This document shows, one piece after another, positions 1 through 7,955 of a DNA stretch of 16,983 bases; position 1 is the first letter of the stretch; the number at the start of each line of letters is the position of its first letter. The stretch comes from Syntrophaceae bacterium UBA6109 (GTDB taxonomy: Bacteria; Desulfobacterota; Syntrophia; Syntrophales; UBA6109). The stretch spans positions 1 through 16,983 of the forward strand of contig DIWJ01000096.1 in NCBI GenBank assembly GCA_002428445.1. Reading direction: 5' to 3'. Made by a program: the position numbers and the translations under genes. The notes beneath the pieces were generated by a model. It was given only the letters and a program-made list of their open reading frames with translations. It had not been told where the DNA came from and searched no databases.

Positions 1-835
1 CGCGCACGTCGGCCACCGTGATCTGTACGGCGTACTTGTGCATGGGGACGTTCTTCCCCAGGATCTCCGCGCAAACCACCGTGTCCTGGGCGAAATTCTT
101 GGGCACGCCTCCGCCGATCATCAGGAGCCCGGTGCTCCGGGCCTCGATCTTGACCGCCGTCAGTTCGCGGAAGTCCTTTACAGAGTCGATGCTCAGGTGT
201 TTCCGCGGGTGTTTTTCCTGATGAAGAACCAGGCCGAATCCGGCGCTGCTGTCGGAGAAGGCGGGGCAGAAGATCGGCACGTCGTGTTCGAAGGCGGTCT
301 GTACGAGGGAGCCCGGCTTGTGCGCCTTCTTGACGAGGTAGCGTCCCATTTCGCGGATGAATTCCCGGGAGGAGTGGGGCCGGGGCGGGAGGGCGTCGGC
401 GATCTTCATGACGGCGCGATCGCAGGCCTGGAGGTCCTCCTCGTCGATGTACGTGTCGTAGATCCGGTCGATATACAGCTTCCGCAGGATGCGGTCGTCC
501 ACGTGCGGCGTTCCCTGGTAGTGCCGGAATCCGAGGGCTTCGAAGAAGTCCATGTCCACGATCGAGGCGCCCGTTGCCACGATGGCATCCACCATGTTGT
601 AGCGGACGAGATCCGCGTAGAGATTCATGCAGCCGCCCGCGCCTGTGCTGCCGGCGATCGTCAGAATGACGGAGCAGCGGGGATCGGCGACCATTCTCTC
701 GAAGAGGTCCGCGGCCTTTGCCAGGTCCCTGGCCGTGAATGACATCTTCTTCATGGCCCGGACGACCGTCGTGGCATCGAAGGATGCGATGTCGATATGT
801 TCCACGGGCTGCTTCAGAAAATCTTTCTTCTTCAT
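1..835 (-). CDS. Deoxyhypusine synthase-like protein (C-terminus beyond window)
   Basis: The minus-strand frame from ATG at 833-835 is open to the left edge, about 278 codons. The translation begins MKKKDFLKQPVEHIDIASF. It contains deoxyhypusine synthase family signatures: ILTIAGSTGAGG near residue 56, ATGASIVDMDFFEALG near residue 84, and MIGGGVPKNF followed by VQITVADV near the edge, matching the NAD-binding Rossmann core of the family. A Shine-Dalgarno AAAGGTG lies just upstream of the ATG. In eukaryotes and archaea the enzyme moves the aminobutyl group of spermidine onto a lysine of eIF5A. Bacteria lack eIF5A, so bacterial homologues are usually assigned to polyamine chemistry or left unassigned. 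The segment holding the catalytic lysine lies outside the window, so activity cannot be judged. The gene is transcribed divergently from xseA. Family assignment is firm; the substrate is unknown. Confidence 0.88.
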   Translation of the reverse strand, partial: MKKKDFLKQPVEHIDIASFDATTVVRAMKKMSFTARDLAKAADLFERMVADPRCSVILTIAGSTGAGGCMNLYADLVRYNMVDAIVATGASIVDMDFFEALGFRHYQGTPHVDDRILRKLYIDRIYDTYIDEEDLQACDRAVMKIADALPPRPHSSREFIREMGRYLVKKAHKPGSLVQTAFEHDVPIFCPAFSDSSAGFGLVLHQEKHPRKHLSIDSVKDFRELTAVKIEARSTGLLMIGGGVPKNFAQDTVVCAEILGKNVPMHKYAVQITVADVR

Positions 836-866
836 GTCGGTGCACCTTTCAGAATTCGATCGATTT

Positions 867-895
867 TTCTTAGCCCACCGCCCGGCAATTGTCAA
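867..895 (-). promoter_or_regulatory. Likely sigma-70 promoter of the deoxyhypusine synthase-like gene
   Basis: Read on the minus strand there is a perfect -35 hexamer TTGACA (890-895). A 17-base spacer separates it from TAAGAA (867-872) as a weak -10 box. The start codon follows about 30 bases downstream. The exact -35 match and ideal spacing support the call; the -10 box matches only half of the consensus. Confidence 0.45.
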
Positions 896-932
896 CGCAT
901 CGACAACGTGGAGGCGGAAAAACCTCCTTGTC
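889..932 (+). other. Three-part inverted repeat in the xseA leader
   Basis: GACAA at 902-906 can pair with TTGTC at 889-893 (8-base loop) or with TTGTC at 928-932. The second option extends by GGAGG (910-914) pairing with CCTCC (923-927), giving a 10-pair stem with a 3-base bulge and an 8-base loop. The two pairings exclude each other. No U-run follows, so this is not a standard terminator. It also overlaps the -35 box of the divergent gene, so it may be an operator rather than an RNA structure. Confidence 0.35.
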
Positions 933-975
933 AGGGGATGCGATATCTGGTAGTCCGCAGGGAAAGAAAACGATT

Positions 976-2355
976 ATGAAAGAAATTCTAAGCGTTACCG
1001 AACTTACGGAGAGAATCCGCGATCTCTTGGAATCGGGGTTCGATATCTTGCAGGTGGAAGGCGAGGTCTCGAATCTCCGGCGCCCGGGATCGGGCCATAT
1101 CTATTTCACGCTCAAGGACGACAAGAGCGCCATCCGCGCCGTCCTGTTCCGTTCCTACTATCCTTCTTTCCGTCCGTCCGGTTCCGCCCGCCTTCCGGCG
1201 TTCGAAATCGAAGAAGGCATGCGGATCGTCTGTCGCGGGAGACTGGGGGTCTACCAGGCGCGGGGAGAGTACCAGCTGATCGTCGAGAAGGTCGAGCCTC
1301 AGGGGCTCGGCGCGCTGCAGAAGGCCTTCGAACAGCTCAAAGCGAGGCTTGCGGCCGAAGGTCTTTTCGACGCCAACAAGAAGAAGCCGATTCCGTTTCT
1401 GCCGTCCAGGATCGGGATCGTCACGTCGCCCACGGGAGCCGTCATCCGGGATATCCTCACGGTGACGCGAAGACGCTTTTCATCCGTCGATATCCTCGTC
1501 GCGCCGGTGCGCGTGCAGGGACCGGAGGCGCCGCGGGAAATAACGGCGGCGTTGCGGCTTCTCCAGCGGATGGAAGACATCGACGTGATCATTGTCGCCC
1601 GGGGTGGCGGATCCCTCGAAGACCTGGCGCCCTTTAATGACGAGGCCGTGGCGCGCGCGATCTTTGCCTGCAACGTCCCGGTCATCTCCGCCGTAGGCCA
1701 CGAGACCGACTTCACGATCGCCGATTTTGTCGCCGATCTTCGCGCGGCGACGCCGTCCGCCGCCGCCGAACTCGCCGTTCCGTCGCGCATGGAGCTTGCG
1801 GGTCTCCTGAAGACATTTCAGCGCCGTCTGGTGTTTGCCGAGCGGGGCCGTCGGCAGACCTTCACGGAGCGTCTCGATTTTTTCCGCGAACGCTGCCGGG
1901 ATCCCAAGCGGCGGATTGCCGAGATCCGCATCGCCCTCGACGGGTCGCTGGAGAGGATCCGCCAGCTGGCTGGACGCAGCGTGGAGACGGCGCGGCGGAA
2001 CTTGGGGGAGGCGCAGCTTCGCCTCCGTCACCGGCATCCCGCGGGACGCATCGGGGAAGGCAGGATCGTCCTTGAGCATCGCAAAAAGAATATGGTAAGC
2101 AACGTCCTTCGCGTCATCGAGAGGAGCAGGGATGCGGCGGCCGGGTTGTCGGCGCTCCTGCAGTCGCTGAGCCCGCTGGCGGTCCTGAACCGGGGATACG
2201 CCATCGTGCGGACAGTCCCCGAGGGGCGGATCGTGCGAAGCCCGGCCGATGCCCGCCGCGGAGGCGACGTGGACGTGAGGCTCTCCTCCGGCGGACTGCG
2301 GGCGACCGTAAAAGAACTCTACGAGGAGTCGGACCATGGCCAAGGAGAAGTTTGA
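976..2355 (+). CDS. xseA: Exodeoxyribonuclease VII large subunit
   Basis: This encodes the large subunit of exonuclease VII, which with XseB degrades single-stranded DNA from both ends into oligonucleotides during repair. The 459-residue product has the N-terminal OB-fold (about residues 1-100, with VEGEVSNLRRPGSGHIYFTL) followed by the catalytic domain. That domain carries the family signatures ARGGGSLEDL (R209 onward) and VGHETDFTIADFVADLRA (GHETDF at 241-246), then a long helical region rich in Arg and Glu. The ATG at 976 was chosen because family members begin just before the LSVTELTERIR segment. An in-frame TTG at 889 would add 29 residues unlike the family. Spacing from an AGGGA-like ribosome site is acceptable. 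The last 20 bases overlap xseB, so the two subunits are probably translated together. Confidence 0.96.
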   Translation: MKEILSVTELTERIRDLLESGFDILQVEGEVSNLRRPGSGHIYFTLKDDKSAIRAVLFRSYYPSFRPSGSARLPAFEIEEGMRIVCRGRLGVYQARGEYQLIVEKVEPQGLGALQKAFEQLKARLAAEGLFDANKKKPIPFLPSRIGIVTSPTGAVIRDILTVTRRRFSSVDILVAPVRVQGPEAPREITAALRLLQRMEDIDVIIVARGGGSLEDLAPFNDEAVARAIFACNVPVISAVGHETDFTIADFVADLRAATPSAAAELAVPSRMELAGLLKTFQRRLVFAERGRRQTFTERLDFFRERCRDPKRRIAEIRIALDGSLERIRQLAGRSVETARRNLGEAQLRLRHRHPAGRIGEGRIVLEHRKKNMVSNVLRVIERSRDAAAGLSALLQSLSPLAVLNRGYAIVRTVPEGRIVRSPADARRGGDVDVRLSSGGLRATVKELYEESDHGQGEV

Positions 2356-2569
2356 AGACGCACTCGCGAAACTCGAAGAGATCGTCAAGAAGATGGAAAG
2401 CGGGGATCTGAGCCTCGAAGATTCGCTGAAGTCCTTCGAGGAGGGGATCCGCCTGGTCCGGGTCTGTTCCCGCAAACTGGACGAGGTCCAGCGGCGCGTG
2501 GAGCTGTTGCTGCAGGAAGAGGGGGAGCCGGTCGCGAAGCCTTATCGGGAGGAAGACAGTGTGGAATGA
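2336..2569 (+). CDS. xseB: Exodeoxyribonuclease VII small subunit
   Basis: This 77-residue protein is the small subunit of exonuclease VII, a helical protein that binds the extended helices of XseA. The sequence FEDALAKLEEIVKKMESG, then LSLEDSLKSFEEGIRLVR and CSRKLDEVQRRVELL, is the standard XseB helical hairpin, and the length is normal. It overlaps the end of xseA by 20 bases. Its ribosome binding site (AGGAG) therefore lies inside the xseA coding sequence, consistent with translational coupling and balanced subunit synthesis. It overlaps the ispA start by 11 bases. Confidence 0.96.
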   Translation: MAKEKFEDALAKLEEIVKKMESGDLSLEDSLKSFEEGIRLVRVCSRKLDEVQRRVELLLQEEGEPVAKPYREEDSVE

Positions 2570-3467
2570 GGAGGACCCGTCCCTGAAGACGTACCTTGCC
2601 GGGCGGAAGCAGCGGGTCGATGAAGCCCTGGACCGGTGCCTGCCGACGGAGGATTTCTTCCCGCCCCTCCTCTTCCGGGCGATGCGGTACAGCCTTTTTG
2701 CCGGCGGCAAGCGGTTGCGGCCCATCCTCTGCATGGCTGCGGCGGAAACGGTGGGAGGAGAAGCCGATCTTGTTCTGCCGGCGGCCTGCGCCCTGGAAAT
2801 GATCCATACCTATTCCCTCATCCATGACGATCTCCCGGCCATGGACGACGACGATTTCCGCCGGGGAAAACCGACCTGCCACAAGGTTTTCGGCGAGAAC
2901 ATCGCGATCCTGGCGGGGGACGCCCTCCTCACGGAGGCGTTTCATCTCCTGGCGGGCCGGGGACTGGCGGAGCGCATCCCGGAGAAGGCCCTTGTCGAAG
3001 CGGTGCGCATTGTCGCGGAGGCAGCCGGGTTTTCGGGGATGGTGGGCGGCCAGGTGGTCGATGTCGTTTCCGAGGGGGAACCGGCCGACGCGGACACGCT
3101 CGCTTACATTCACAGCCGCAAGACCGGTGCCATGATCGTCGCCTCTTTGAAGCTCGGCGCCGTCCTCGCCGGCGCCGGGGACGGGCAGTTTTCCGCCCTC
3201 GCGTCCTATGGCGGACGTATTGGTCTGGCCTTCCAGATCGCCGACGATATCCTCAATGTCGAGGGGGATCGGGAGCTCCTGGGGAAGAACACGGGCAGCG
3301 ATGCCTGCCGCCGGAAGATGACCTATCCCGGTCTCCTCGGCCTGGAGGCGGCGAGAGCCAAGGCGCGGGAATTGGTGGATGCGGCCGTTGACGATCTCGC
3401 GGAGTTCGACCAGCGGGCGGAGCCGTTGCGGCGCATCGCGAAATATATCCTGGAAAGAAAAACCTGA
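2559..3467 (+). CDS. ispA: Geranyl/farnesyl diphosphate synthase (polyprenyl synthetase family)
   Basis: This cytosolic enzyme condenses IPP with allylic diphosphates to make farnesyl diphosphate (possibly geranylgeranyl diphosphate). The 302-residue product has the first aspartate-rich motif DDLPAMD at residues 90-96, preceded by the GGKRLRP diphosphate-binding loop (residues 49-55). The second motif FQIADDILNVEGD (D229, D230) is followed by LGKNTGSD and the KMTYPGLLGL segment typical of the family. Translation most likely starts at GTG 2559, with a strong GGGAGG ribosome site at about 2547-2553 and an 11-base overlap with xseB. The xseB-ispA-dxs order is a common bacterial arrangement. Product chain length cannot be read with confidence from the sequence. 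Confidence 0.95.
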   Translation: MWNEEDPSLKTYLAGRKQRVDEALDRCLPTEDFFPPLLFRAMRYSLFAGGKRLRPILCMAAAETVGGEADLVLPAACALEMIHTYSLIHDDLPAMDDDDFRRGKPTCHKVFGENIAILAGDALLTEAFHLLAGRGLAERIPEKALVEAVRIVAEAAGFSGMVGGQVVDVVSEGEPADADTLAYIHSRKTGAMIVASLKLGAVLAGAGDGQFSALASYGGRIGLAFQIADDILNVEGDRELLGKNTGSDACRRKMTYPGLLGLEAARAKARELVDAAVDDLAEFDQRAEPLRRIAKYILERKT

Positions 3468-3507
3468 TCAGCAGGGAAAGAGGGTTCTCGATTCCCACGG
3501 CGCCTAT

Positions 3508-5460
3508 ATGAAGGATAAGGATAAAGAAAAGGAAAAGCACGATCCGACGCAGCGTATCCTCGACGGCATTCAGGAGCCGGAAGATCTGCGGAGGCTGGGT
3601 ATCGCTTCGCTTCAGCGCCTTGCCGATGAAATCCGAGAGGAGATCATCGGCACCGTTTCGCGCTGCGGCGGCCACCTGGCCTCGTCCCTGGGGACTGTGG
3701 AGTTGACGCTTGCCCTCCACTACGTCTTCGATACGCCGACGGATAAGCTGATCTGGGATGTCGGCCACCAGGCCTACGCGCACAAACTGATCACCGGCCG
3801 GAAGGACCGCTTCCATACCCTGCGCAAAAGGGGCGGCTTGAGCGGCTTCCCGCGCCGGGCGGAGAGCATCTACGACGTTTTCGGCGTCGGCCACAGCGGT
3901 ACCTCGATCTCGGCGGCAAGCGGGCTGGCCGAGGCGCGCTGTCTCCTGGGAGAGCGTTACAAGATCATCGCCGTCATCGGCGACGGTTCCCTGGCGTCGG
4001 GCATGGCCTTCGAGGCCCTCAACTGGGTCGGCGCCCGGAACAAGGACCTGATCATCGTCCTCAACGACAACGAGATGTCCATTTCGCCCAACGTCGGCGC
4101 CCTGTCATCCTACCTGAACCGCGTATTGACGGGCCACACGGTGACGAAGGTCCGCCGGGAGATCAAGGGATTCCTCAAGTCCATTCCCTCCATCGGTGAG
4201 CAGGTCATGAAATTCACCCAGCAACTGGAGGAGTCGCTGAAAAACCTGGTGATTCCGGGCGCCATCTTCGAGGAACTCGGTTTCATGTACGTGGGGCCGC
4301 TCGAAGGGCACCGGATCGACAACCTGATCAAGAACCTCCGGAACATCAGGGAACTGCACACGCCCGTCCTGGTGCATGTCATCACGAAAAAAGGCAAGGG
4401 ATACCAGTTCTCCGAGGCCGACCCCCTCCGTTTCCACGGGATCGCCCCTTTCGATGTCGAGACGGGAGAAACCGTTTCGGCGAACGCGGCGCCGCTGCCG
4501 CCGAGCTACACGAAGGTCTTTGGCAGCACCGTCGTCAAACTGGCGCGGCAGGACCCCCGGATCGTGGCCGTCACGGCCGCCATGTGCGAAGGGACGGGAT
4601 TGGACGCCTTCTCGAAGGAGTTCCCGGGACGTTTCTACGACGTGGGCATTGCCGAGCAGCATGCGGTCACCTTCGCCGCGGGGCTGGCCACGGAAGGCAT
4701 GATCCCCATCGTCGCCATCTACTCCACGTTCCTGCAGCGCGCCTATGACCAGATCATCCATGACGTCTGCCTCCAGAAGCTTCCAATCGTTCTCGCGCTG
4801 GACCGGGCGGGATTTGTTGGTGCCGACGGTCCCACCCATCACGGGGCCTTCGACCTGTCCTTCCTGCGCGCCGTCCCGAATCTGGTGGTGATGGTTCCCA
4901 AGGACGAAAACGAACTGCAGCATATGCTCAGGACCGCCGTCTTCTGCGGTCGGCCCGTTGCGATCCGTTATCCGCGGGGGACGGGCGCGGGGACCCCCCT
5001 GGATGACACACCCCGCTCTCTCGAACTGGGCCGTGGAGAAGTTCTGCTGGAAGGAAACGATCTGGCGATCGTCGCCGTCGGCCCGTGCGTGTATGCCGCC
5101 TTGTCCGCGGCGCACAGGCTGCGCCGCGAGGGAGTGGCGGCCCGGGTCATCAACGCCCGTTTCGTCAAGCCTCTGGACGAGGAGCTGCTGTGCGATGCGG
5201 CCTCCTCCGTCCGCCGGGTGATCACTCTCGAGGAGAATGCACTCATGGGCGGTTTCGGAAGCGCCGTCCTCGAACTTTTCGAGCGCGCCGGACTGCGGGA
5301 TATCGCGGTCAAACGCCTCGGTATCCGGGACGAATTCGCCGAACATGCCACCCAGAAGGAACTGCGCAGCATCTACGGGATCGACGAAGACGGCATCCTG
5401 CGCGCCGCCGGGGATCTCTTGGGGACGTCATGGGCGGGAAACCGGGAAAAACCCGTTTAG
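3508..5460 (+). CDS. dxs: 1-deoxy-D-xylulose-5-phosphate synthase
   Basis: Dxs is the first enzyme of the MEP isoprenoid pathway: a thiamine diphosphate enzyme joining pyruvate and glyceraldehyde 3-phosphate. The 650-residue protein shows the expected landmarks. These are GGHLASSLG and WDVGHQAYAHK near the N-terminus, the ThDP motif GDGSLASG (GDG at 158-160) ending in NDN (186-188), and the catalytic glutamate in DVGIAEQHAV (E383). The C-terminal transketolase domain follows. The chosen start is ATG 3508. The open frame continues upstream into ispA, but those residues do not resemble Dxs. The first 12 residues are almost all Lys, Asp and Glu (MKDKDKEKEKHD), and no good Shine-Dalgarno lies within the usual distance, so the exact start is less certain. 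The last 31 bases overlap tlyA. Confidence 0.95.
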   Translation: MKDKDKEKEKHDPTQRILDGIQEPEDLRRLGIASLQRLADEIREEIIGTVSRCGGHLASSLGTVELTLALHYVFDTPTDKLIWDVGHQAYAHKLITGRKDRFHTLRKRGGLSGFPRRAESIYDVFGVGHSGTSISAASGLAEARCLLGERYKIIAVIGDGSLASGMAFEALNWVGARNKDLIIVLNDNEMSISPNVGALSSYLNRVLTGHTVTKVRREIKGFLKSIPSIGEQVMKFTQQLEESLKNLVIPGAIFEELGFMYVGPLEGHRIDNLIKNLRNIRELHTPVLVHVITKKGKGYQFSEADPLRFHGIAPFDVETGETVSANAAPLPPSYTKVFGSTVVKLARQDPRIVAVTAAMCEGTGLDAFSKEFPGRFYDVGIAEQHAVTFAAGLATEGMIPIVAIYSTFLQRAYDQIIHDVCLQKLPIVLALDRAGFVGADGPTHHGAFDLSFLRAVPNLVVMVPKDENELQHMLRTAVFCGRPVAIRYPRGTGAGTPLDDTPRSLELGRGEVLLEGNDLAIVAVGPCVYAALSAAHRLRREGVAARVINARFVKPLDEELLCDAASSVRRVITLEENALMGGFGSAVLELFERAGLRDIAVKRLGIRDEFAEHATQKELRSIYGIDEDGILRAAGDLLGTSWAGNREKPV

Positions 5461-6191
5461 ACAGACTGCTGGTGAAACGCGGCCTTGCAGCGGCGCCGGA
5501 AACGGCGCAGGCCCTCATCCTTTCGGGGACCGTCCTGGTGGACGGCATCCCGGCCGACAAGGCCGGGGCGCTCGTCGCTCCGGGGGCGGCGGTTTGCCTG
5601 CGCAGGCAGGGCCATGCCTACGTCAGCCGGGGGGGCGTCAAGCTCAAGGGGGCCCTGGATGCCTTCGGAGTGGATGTCCGCGGCCGGATCGCCCTCGATG
5701 TCGGCGCCTCGACGGGCGGTTTCACCGATTGTCTCCTTCAGGAAGGGGCTTCCAGGGTCTATGCCGTCGACGTCGGTTACGGGCAACTGGCCTGGAAACT
5801 GCGGCGGGATCCCCGGGTCGTCCCAGTCGAGCGCACCAATATCCGTCACTTCGACGGCAGTCTCCTGAAGGAAGATGTCGACCTCGTGACGATCGACGTG
5901 TCGTTCATCTCGCTCCGCCAGGTTCTTCCGCCCGTCCTGAACCTCCTGCACAGGGAGACGATCCTGCTGATGCTCGTCAAGCCGCAGTTCGAAGTGGCAA
6001 AGGGCGAGGTCGGCGCGGGAGGGGTCGTGCGTGATCCGGAGAAACAGGAAGCGGTCCTGCGCGGCATCGAGCAGTTCTGCCGGGAGGTGGGACTGGACGT
6101 CCTGGGGACCTGCGAGTCGCCCATCCAGGGTCCCGCCGGAAACCGCGAATTCTTCGTTTACGCGAAAAAAGGAGAAAGTCGGATCGGATGA
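5430..6191 (+). CDS. tlyA: TlyA-family S4-domain RNA methyltransferase
   Basis: The 253-residue protein combines an N-terminal S4 RNA-binding domain (about residues 7-67, TRLDRLLVKRGL through YVSRGGVKL) with an FtsJ-like SAM-dependent methyltransferase domain. The SAM motif is LDVGASTGGFTDCL (residues 89-102). Further landmarks are D156 in TIDVSFISL and K184 in LVKPQFEVAKGEVG. Relatives such as mycobacterial TlyA 2'-O-methylate 16S and 23S rRNA cytidines, and some are also called haemolysins. By homology the role here is rRNA modification; the target base is not visible. The start at ATG 5430 has GGGGA upstream and gives a normal family length. The gene overlaps dxs by 31 bases and its stop overlaps the ispH start as ATGA. 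It is often found beside dxs. Confidence 0.9.
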   Translation: MGGKPGKTRLDRLLVKRGLAAAPETAQALILSGTVLVDGIPADKAGALVAPGAAVCLRRQGHAYVSRGGVKLKGALDAFGVDVRGRIALDVGASTGGFTDCLLQEGASRVYAVDVGYGQLAWKLRRDPRVVPVERTNIRHFDGSLLKEDVDLVTIDVSFISLRQVLPPVLNLLHRETILLMLVKPQFEVAKGEVGAGGVVRDPEKQEAVLRGIEQFCREVGLDVLGTCESPIQGPAGNREFFVYAKKGESRIG

Positions 6192-7936
6192 GCGTCAGGC
6201 TGGCCAAAACAGCGGGATTCTGCATGGGTGTGCGCAGGGCTGTGGACATCGTCCTCGATCTCGCCCAGAAGAAGCGGCGGGAAACCATTTACACCTATGG
6301 CCCGCTGATTCACAATCCCCAGACGGTCGAATTGCTGCGGAGCCGCGGCATCGTACCGATCCGATCGCTCGATGAGATCGATCCGGCGGACAGGACGGCC
6401 CTCCTGATCATCCGGGCGCACGGGATCTCTCCCGCCGAAAGAAGCAGGATCAGGGAACTGGGCATCAGGACCGTCGATGCAACCTGTCCCCGGGTGGCCC
6501 ACGTCCAGGCGATCATCCGAAAGCACGCCTCCCAGGGGTACGAGATCCTCATCCTCGGCGACGCGGAGCATCCCGAGGTCAACGGCCTCCTCGGTTTTGC
6601 CGGCGACCGCGGCAGGGTGATCGGCGACCTGCCCGCGATCGATCGCCTGCCCGATCTTGGGAAGGTCTGCGTTGTGGCCCAGACGACCCAAGATGTGGAG
6701 GCGTTCCAGCGGATGGTTGCGAGGATCCGGGAGCGGTTTCCCGGTGCCGTCGTCTTCGACACGGTCTGCGATTCCACGGAGAAGCGCCAGTCGGAAGTGA
6801 AGGAACTGGCCGGGGAAATGGATGCCATCTTCGTCGTGGGCGGAAAAAACAGCGCCAACACCTGCAGGCTCGCCACGCTTTCGGCGCTTCAGGGAAAGCC
6901 GACCTTCCACATCGAAACGGTGGAGGACGTCGACGGAATCGACATCGGCCGCTTCGACCGTATCGGCGTTTCGGCGGGGGCATCGACGCCCAACTGGATC
7001 ATCGACCGCGTCGTCGCGACGATTAACGGGCGGCAGAGCGAAGGCTGCGGCAGGTCCCGAAGGCTGCTGCGCCTGTGGAGTTTCCTGGTGCATAACGACA
7101 TCTACTCGGCGGCCGGCGCCGGCTGCCTGTCCATGAGCTGCGCGCTTCTGCAGGGGCGGCACGTGTTTCTGCTGCATGTCCTGATCGCATCCCTCTACGT
7201 CTACGCGATGCATACCGTGAATCGTTTGATCGACGGACGATCGAACCGGCATATCGGTTCTTTCCGTGAGTATATCTACGGCCAACAGGAACGGCTCTAC
7301 ATGATCCTCTGTGCAACGGCCCTGCTGGTTGCCCTGTTGCTGGCATACGCCGACGGGATGCAGACTTTTGTGCTGCTTCTGTTCATCTCGGCTGTGGGAG
7401 TTCTGTACAACGCCGATCTTCTGCCGGAAGGATGGCGCTTCCGCGGCCTGAAGGACCTTCCGGGATCGAAGAACATCTCGATGGCCGTGGCATGGGCGGC
7501 GTCAACGGCACTCGTTCCGGTTCTCGACAACGAGTCGTATCTGCATCCCTCGGTCGTGGTGTCTTTCCTGTTCGTCGGCTCTCTGGTATTCATCCGGTCG
7601 GCCCTGTCGGACATCGTCGACATCCAGAAGGATCGTTTCCTGGGAAAGGAGACCCTCCCGGTCGTGATCGGCAAGAAAAGGACGCAGATCCTGCTGCAGA
7701 TCCTGATCGCATTTCTGCTGGTTCTCCTGCTTTCCGCCCATCCGCTCGGGTGGACTTCGTCGGTCGCGTTCGCCCTGACGGCCTGCGTCTTTTACCTGTG
7801 GATTTGTTTGGATCTTTATGATAGAAGGTCGGAACTTTCCGGCGCCGTGCTGGAGGGTCTTCTGGAAACCGTTTATGTTATCGCGGGGTTCAGCTGTCTC
7901 GCGTGGCTTGTTTTGTCGCGCTTCATCACGGTGTAA
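6188..7936 (+). CDS. ispH: IspH (HMBPP reductase) fused to a UbiA-type prenyltransferase
   Basis: One 582-residue open frame holds two domains. Residues 1-281 are a complete IspH, the last MEP enzyme, which reduces HMBPP to IPP and DMAPP on a [4Fe-4S] cluster. Visible are the three cluster cysteines C12 (GFCMGVRRA), C100 (DATCPRV) and C194 (DTVCDST), H78 in RAHGIS and the catalytic glutamate E130 in EHPEVNG. After a short basic linker, residues ~290-582 form about nine hydrophobic helices of the UbiA superfamily. Its second aspartate motif is well kept: D475, D478 and D482, followed by GKETLPVVIG. The first motif is altered: N345-R-L-I-D349-G-R-S-N353 replaces NDxxDxxxD. UbiA enzymes attach prenyl chains to acceptors at the membrane; the acceptor here is unknown. 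The ATGA overlap with tlyA fixes the start. No stop or start signal separates the domains. Confidence 0.9.
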   Translation: MSVRLAKTAGFCMGVRRAVDIVLDLAQKKRRETIYTYGPLIHNPQTVELLRSRGIVPIRSLDEIDPADRTALLIIRAHGISPAERSRIRELGIRTVDATCPRVAHVQAIIRKHASQGYEILILGDAEHPEVNGLLGFAGDRGRVIGDLPAIDRLPDLGKVCVVAQTTQDVEAFQRMVARIRERFPGAVVFDTVCDSTEKRQSEVKELAGEMDAIFVVGGKNSANTCRLATLSALQGKPTFHIETVEDVDGIDIGRFDRIGVSAGASTPNWIIDRVVATINGRQSEGCGRSRRLLRLWSFLVHNDIYSAAGAGCLSMSCALLQGRHVFLLHVLIASLYVYAMHTVNRLIDGRSNRHIGSFREYIYGQQERLYMILCATALLVALLLAYADGMQTFVLLLFISAVGVLYNADLLPEGWRFRGLKDLPGSKNISMAVAWAASTALVPVLDNESYLHPSVVVSFLFVGSLVFIRSALSDIVDIQKDRFLGKETLPVVIGKKRTQILLQILIAFLLVLLLSAHPLGWTSSVAFALTACVFYLWICLDLYDRRSELSGAVLEGLLETVYVIAGFSCLAWLVLSRFITV

Positions 7937-7955
7937 AGTAACGGGAGCAGCCGCC

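Noticed and set aside
38..742. Plus-strand open frame of 234 codons
   Set aside because: It is antisense to the deoxyhypusine synthase-like gene, which has clear motifs and a ribosome site on the minus strand.
4105..5346. Long minus-strand open frame opposite dxs
   Set aside because: Dxs on the plus strand has all family motifs; the antisense translation shows no recognisable domain.
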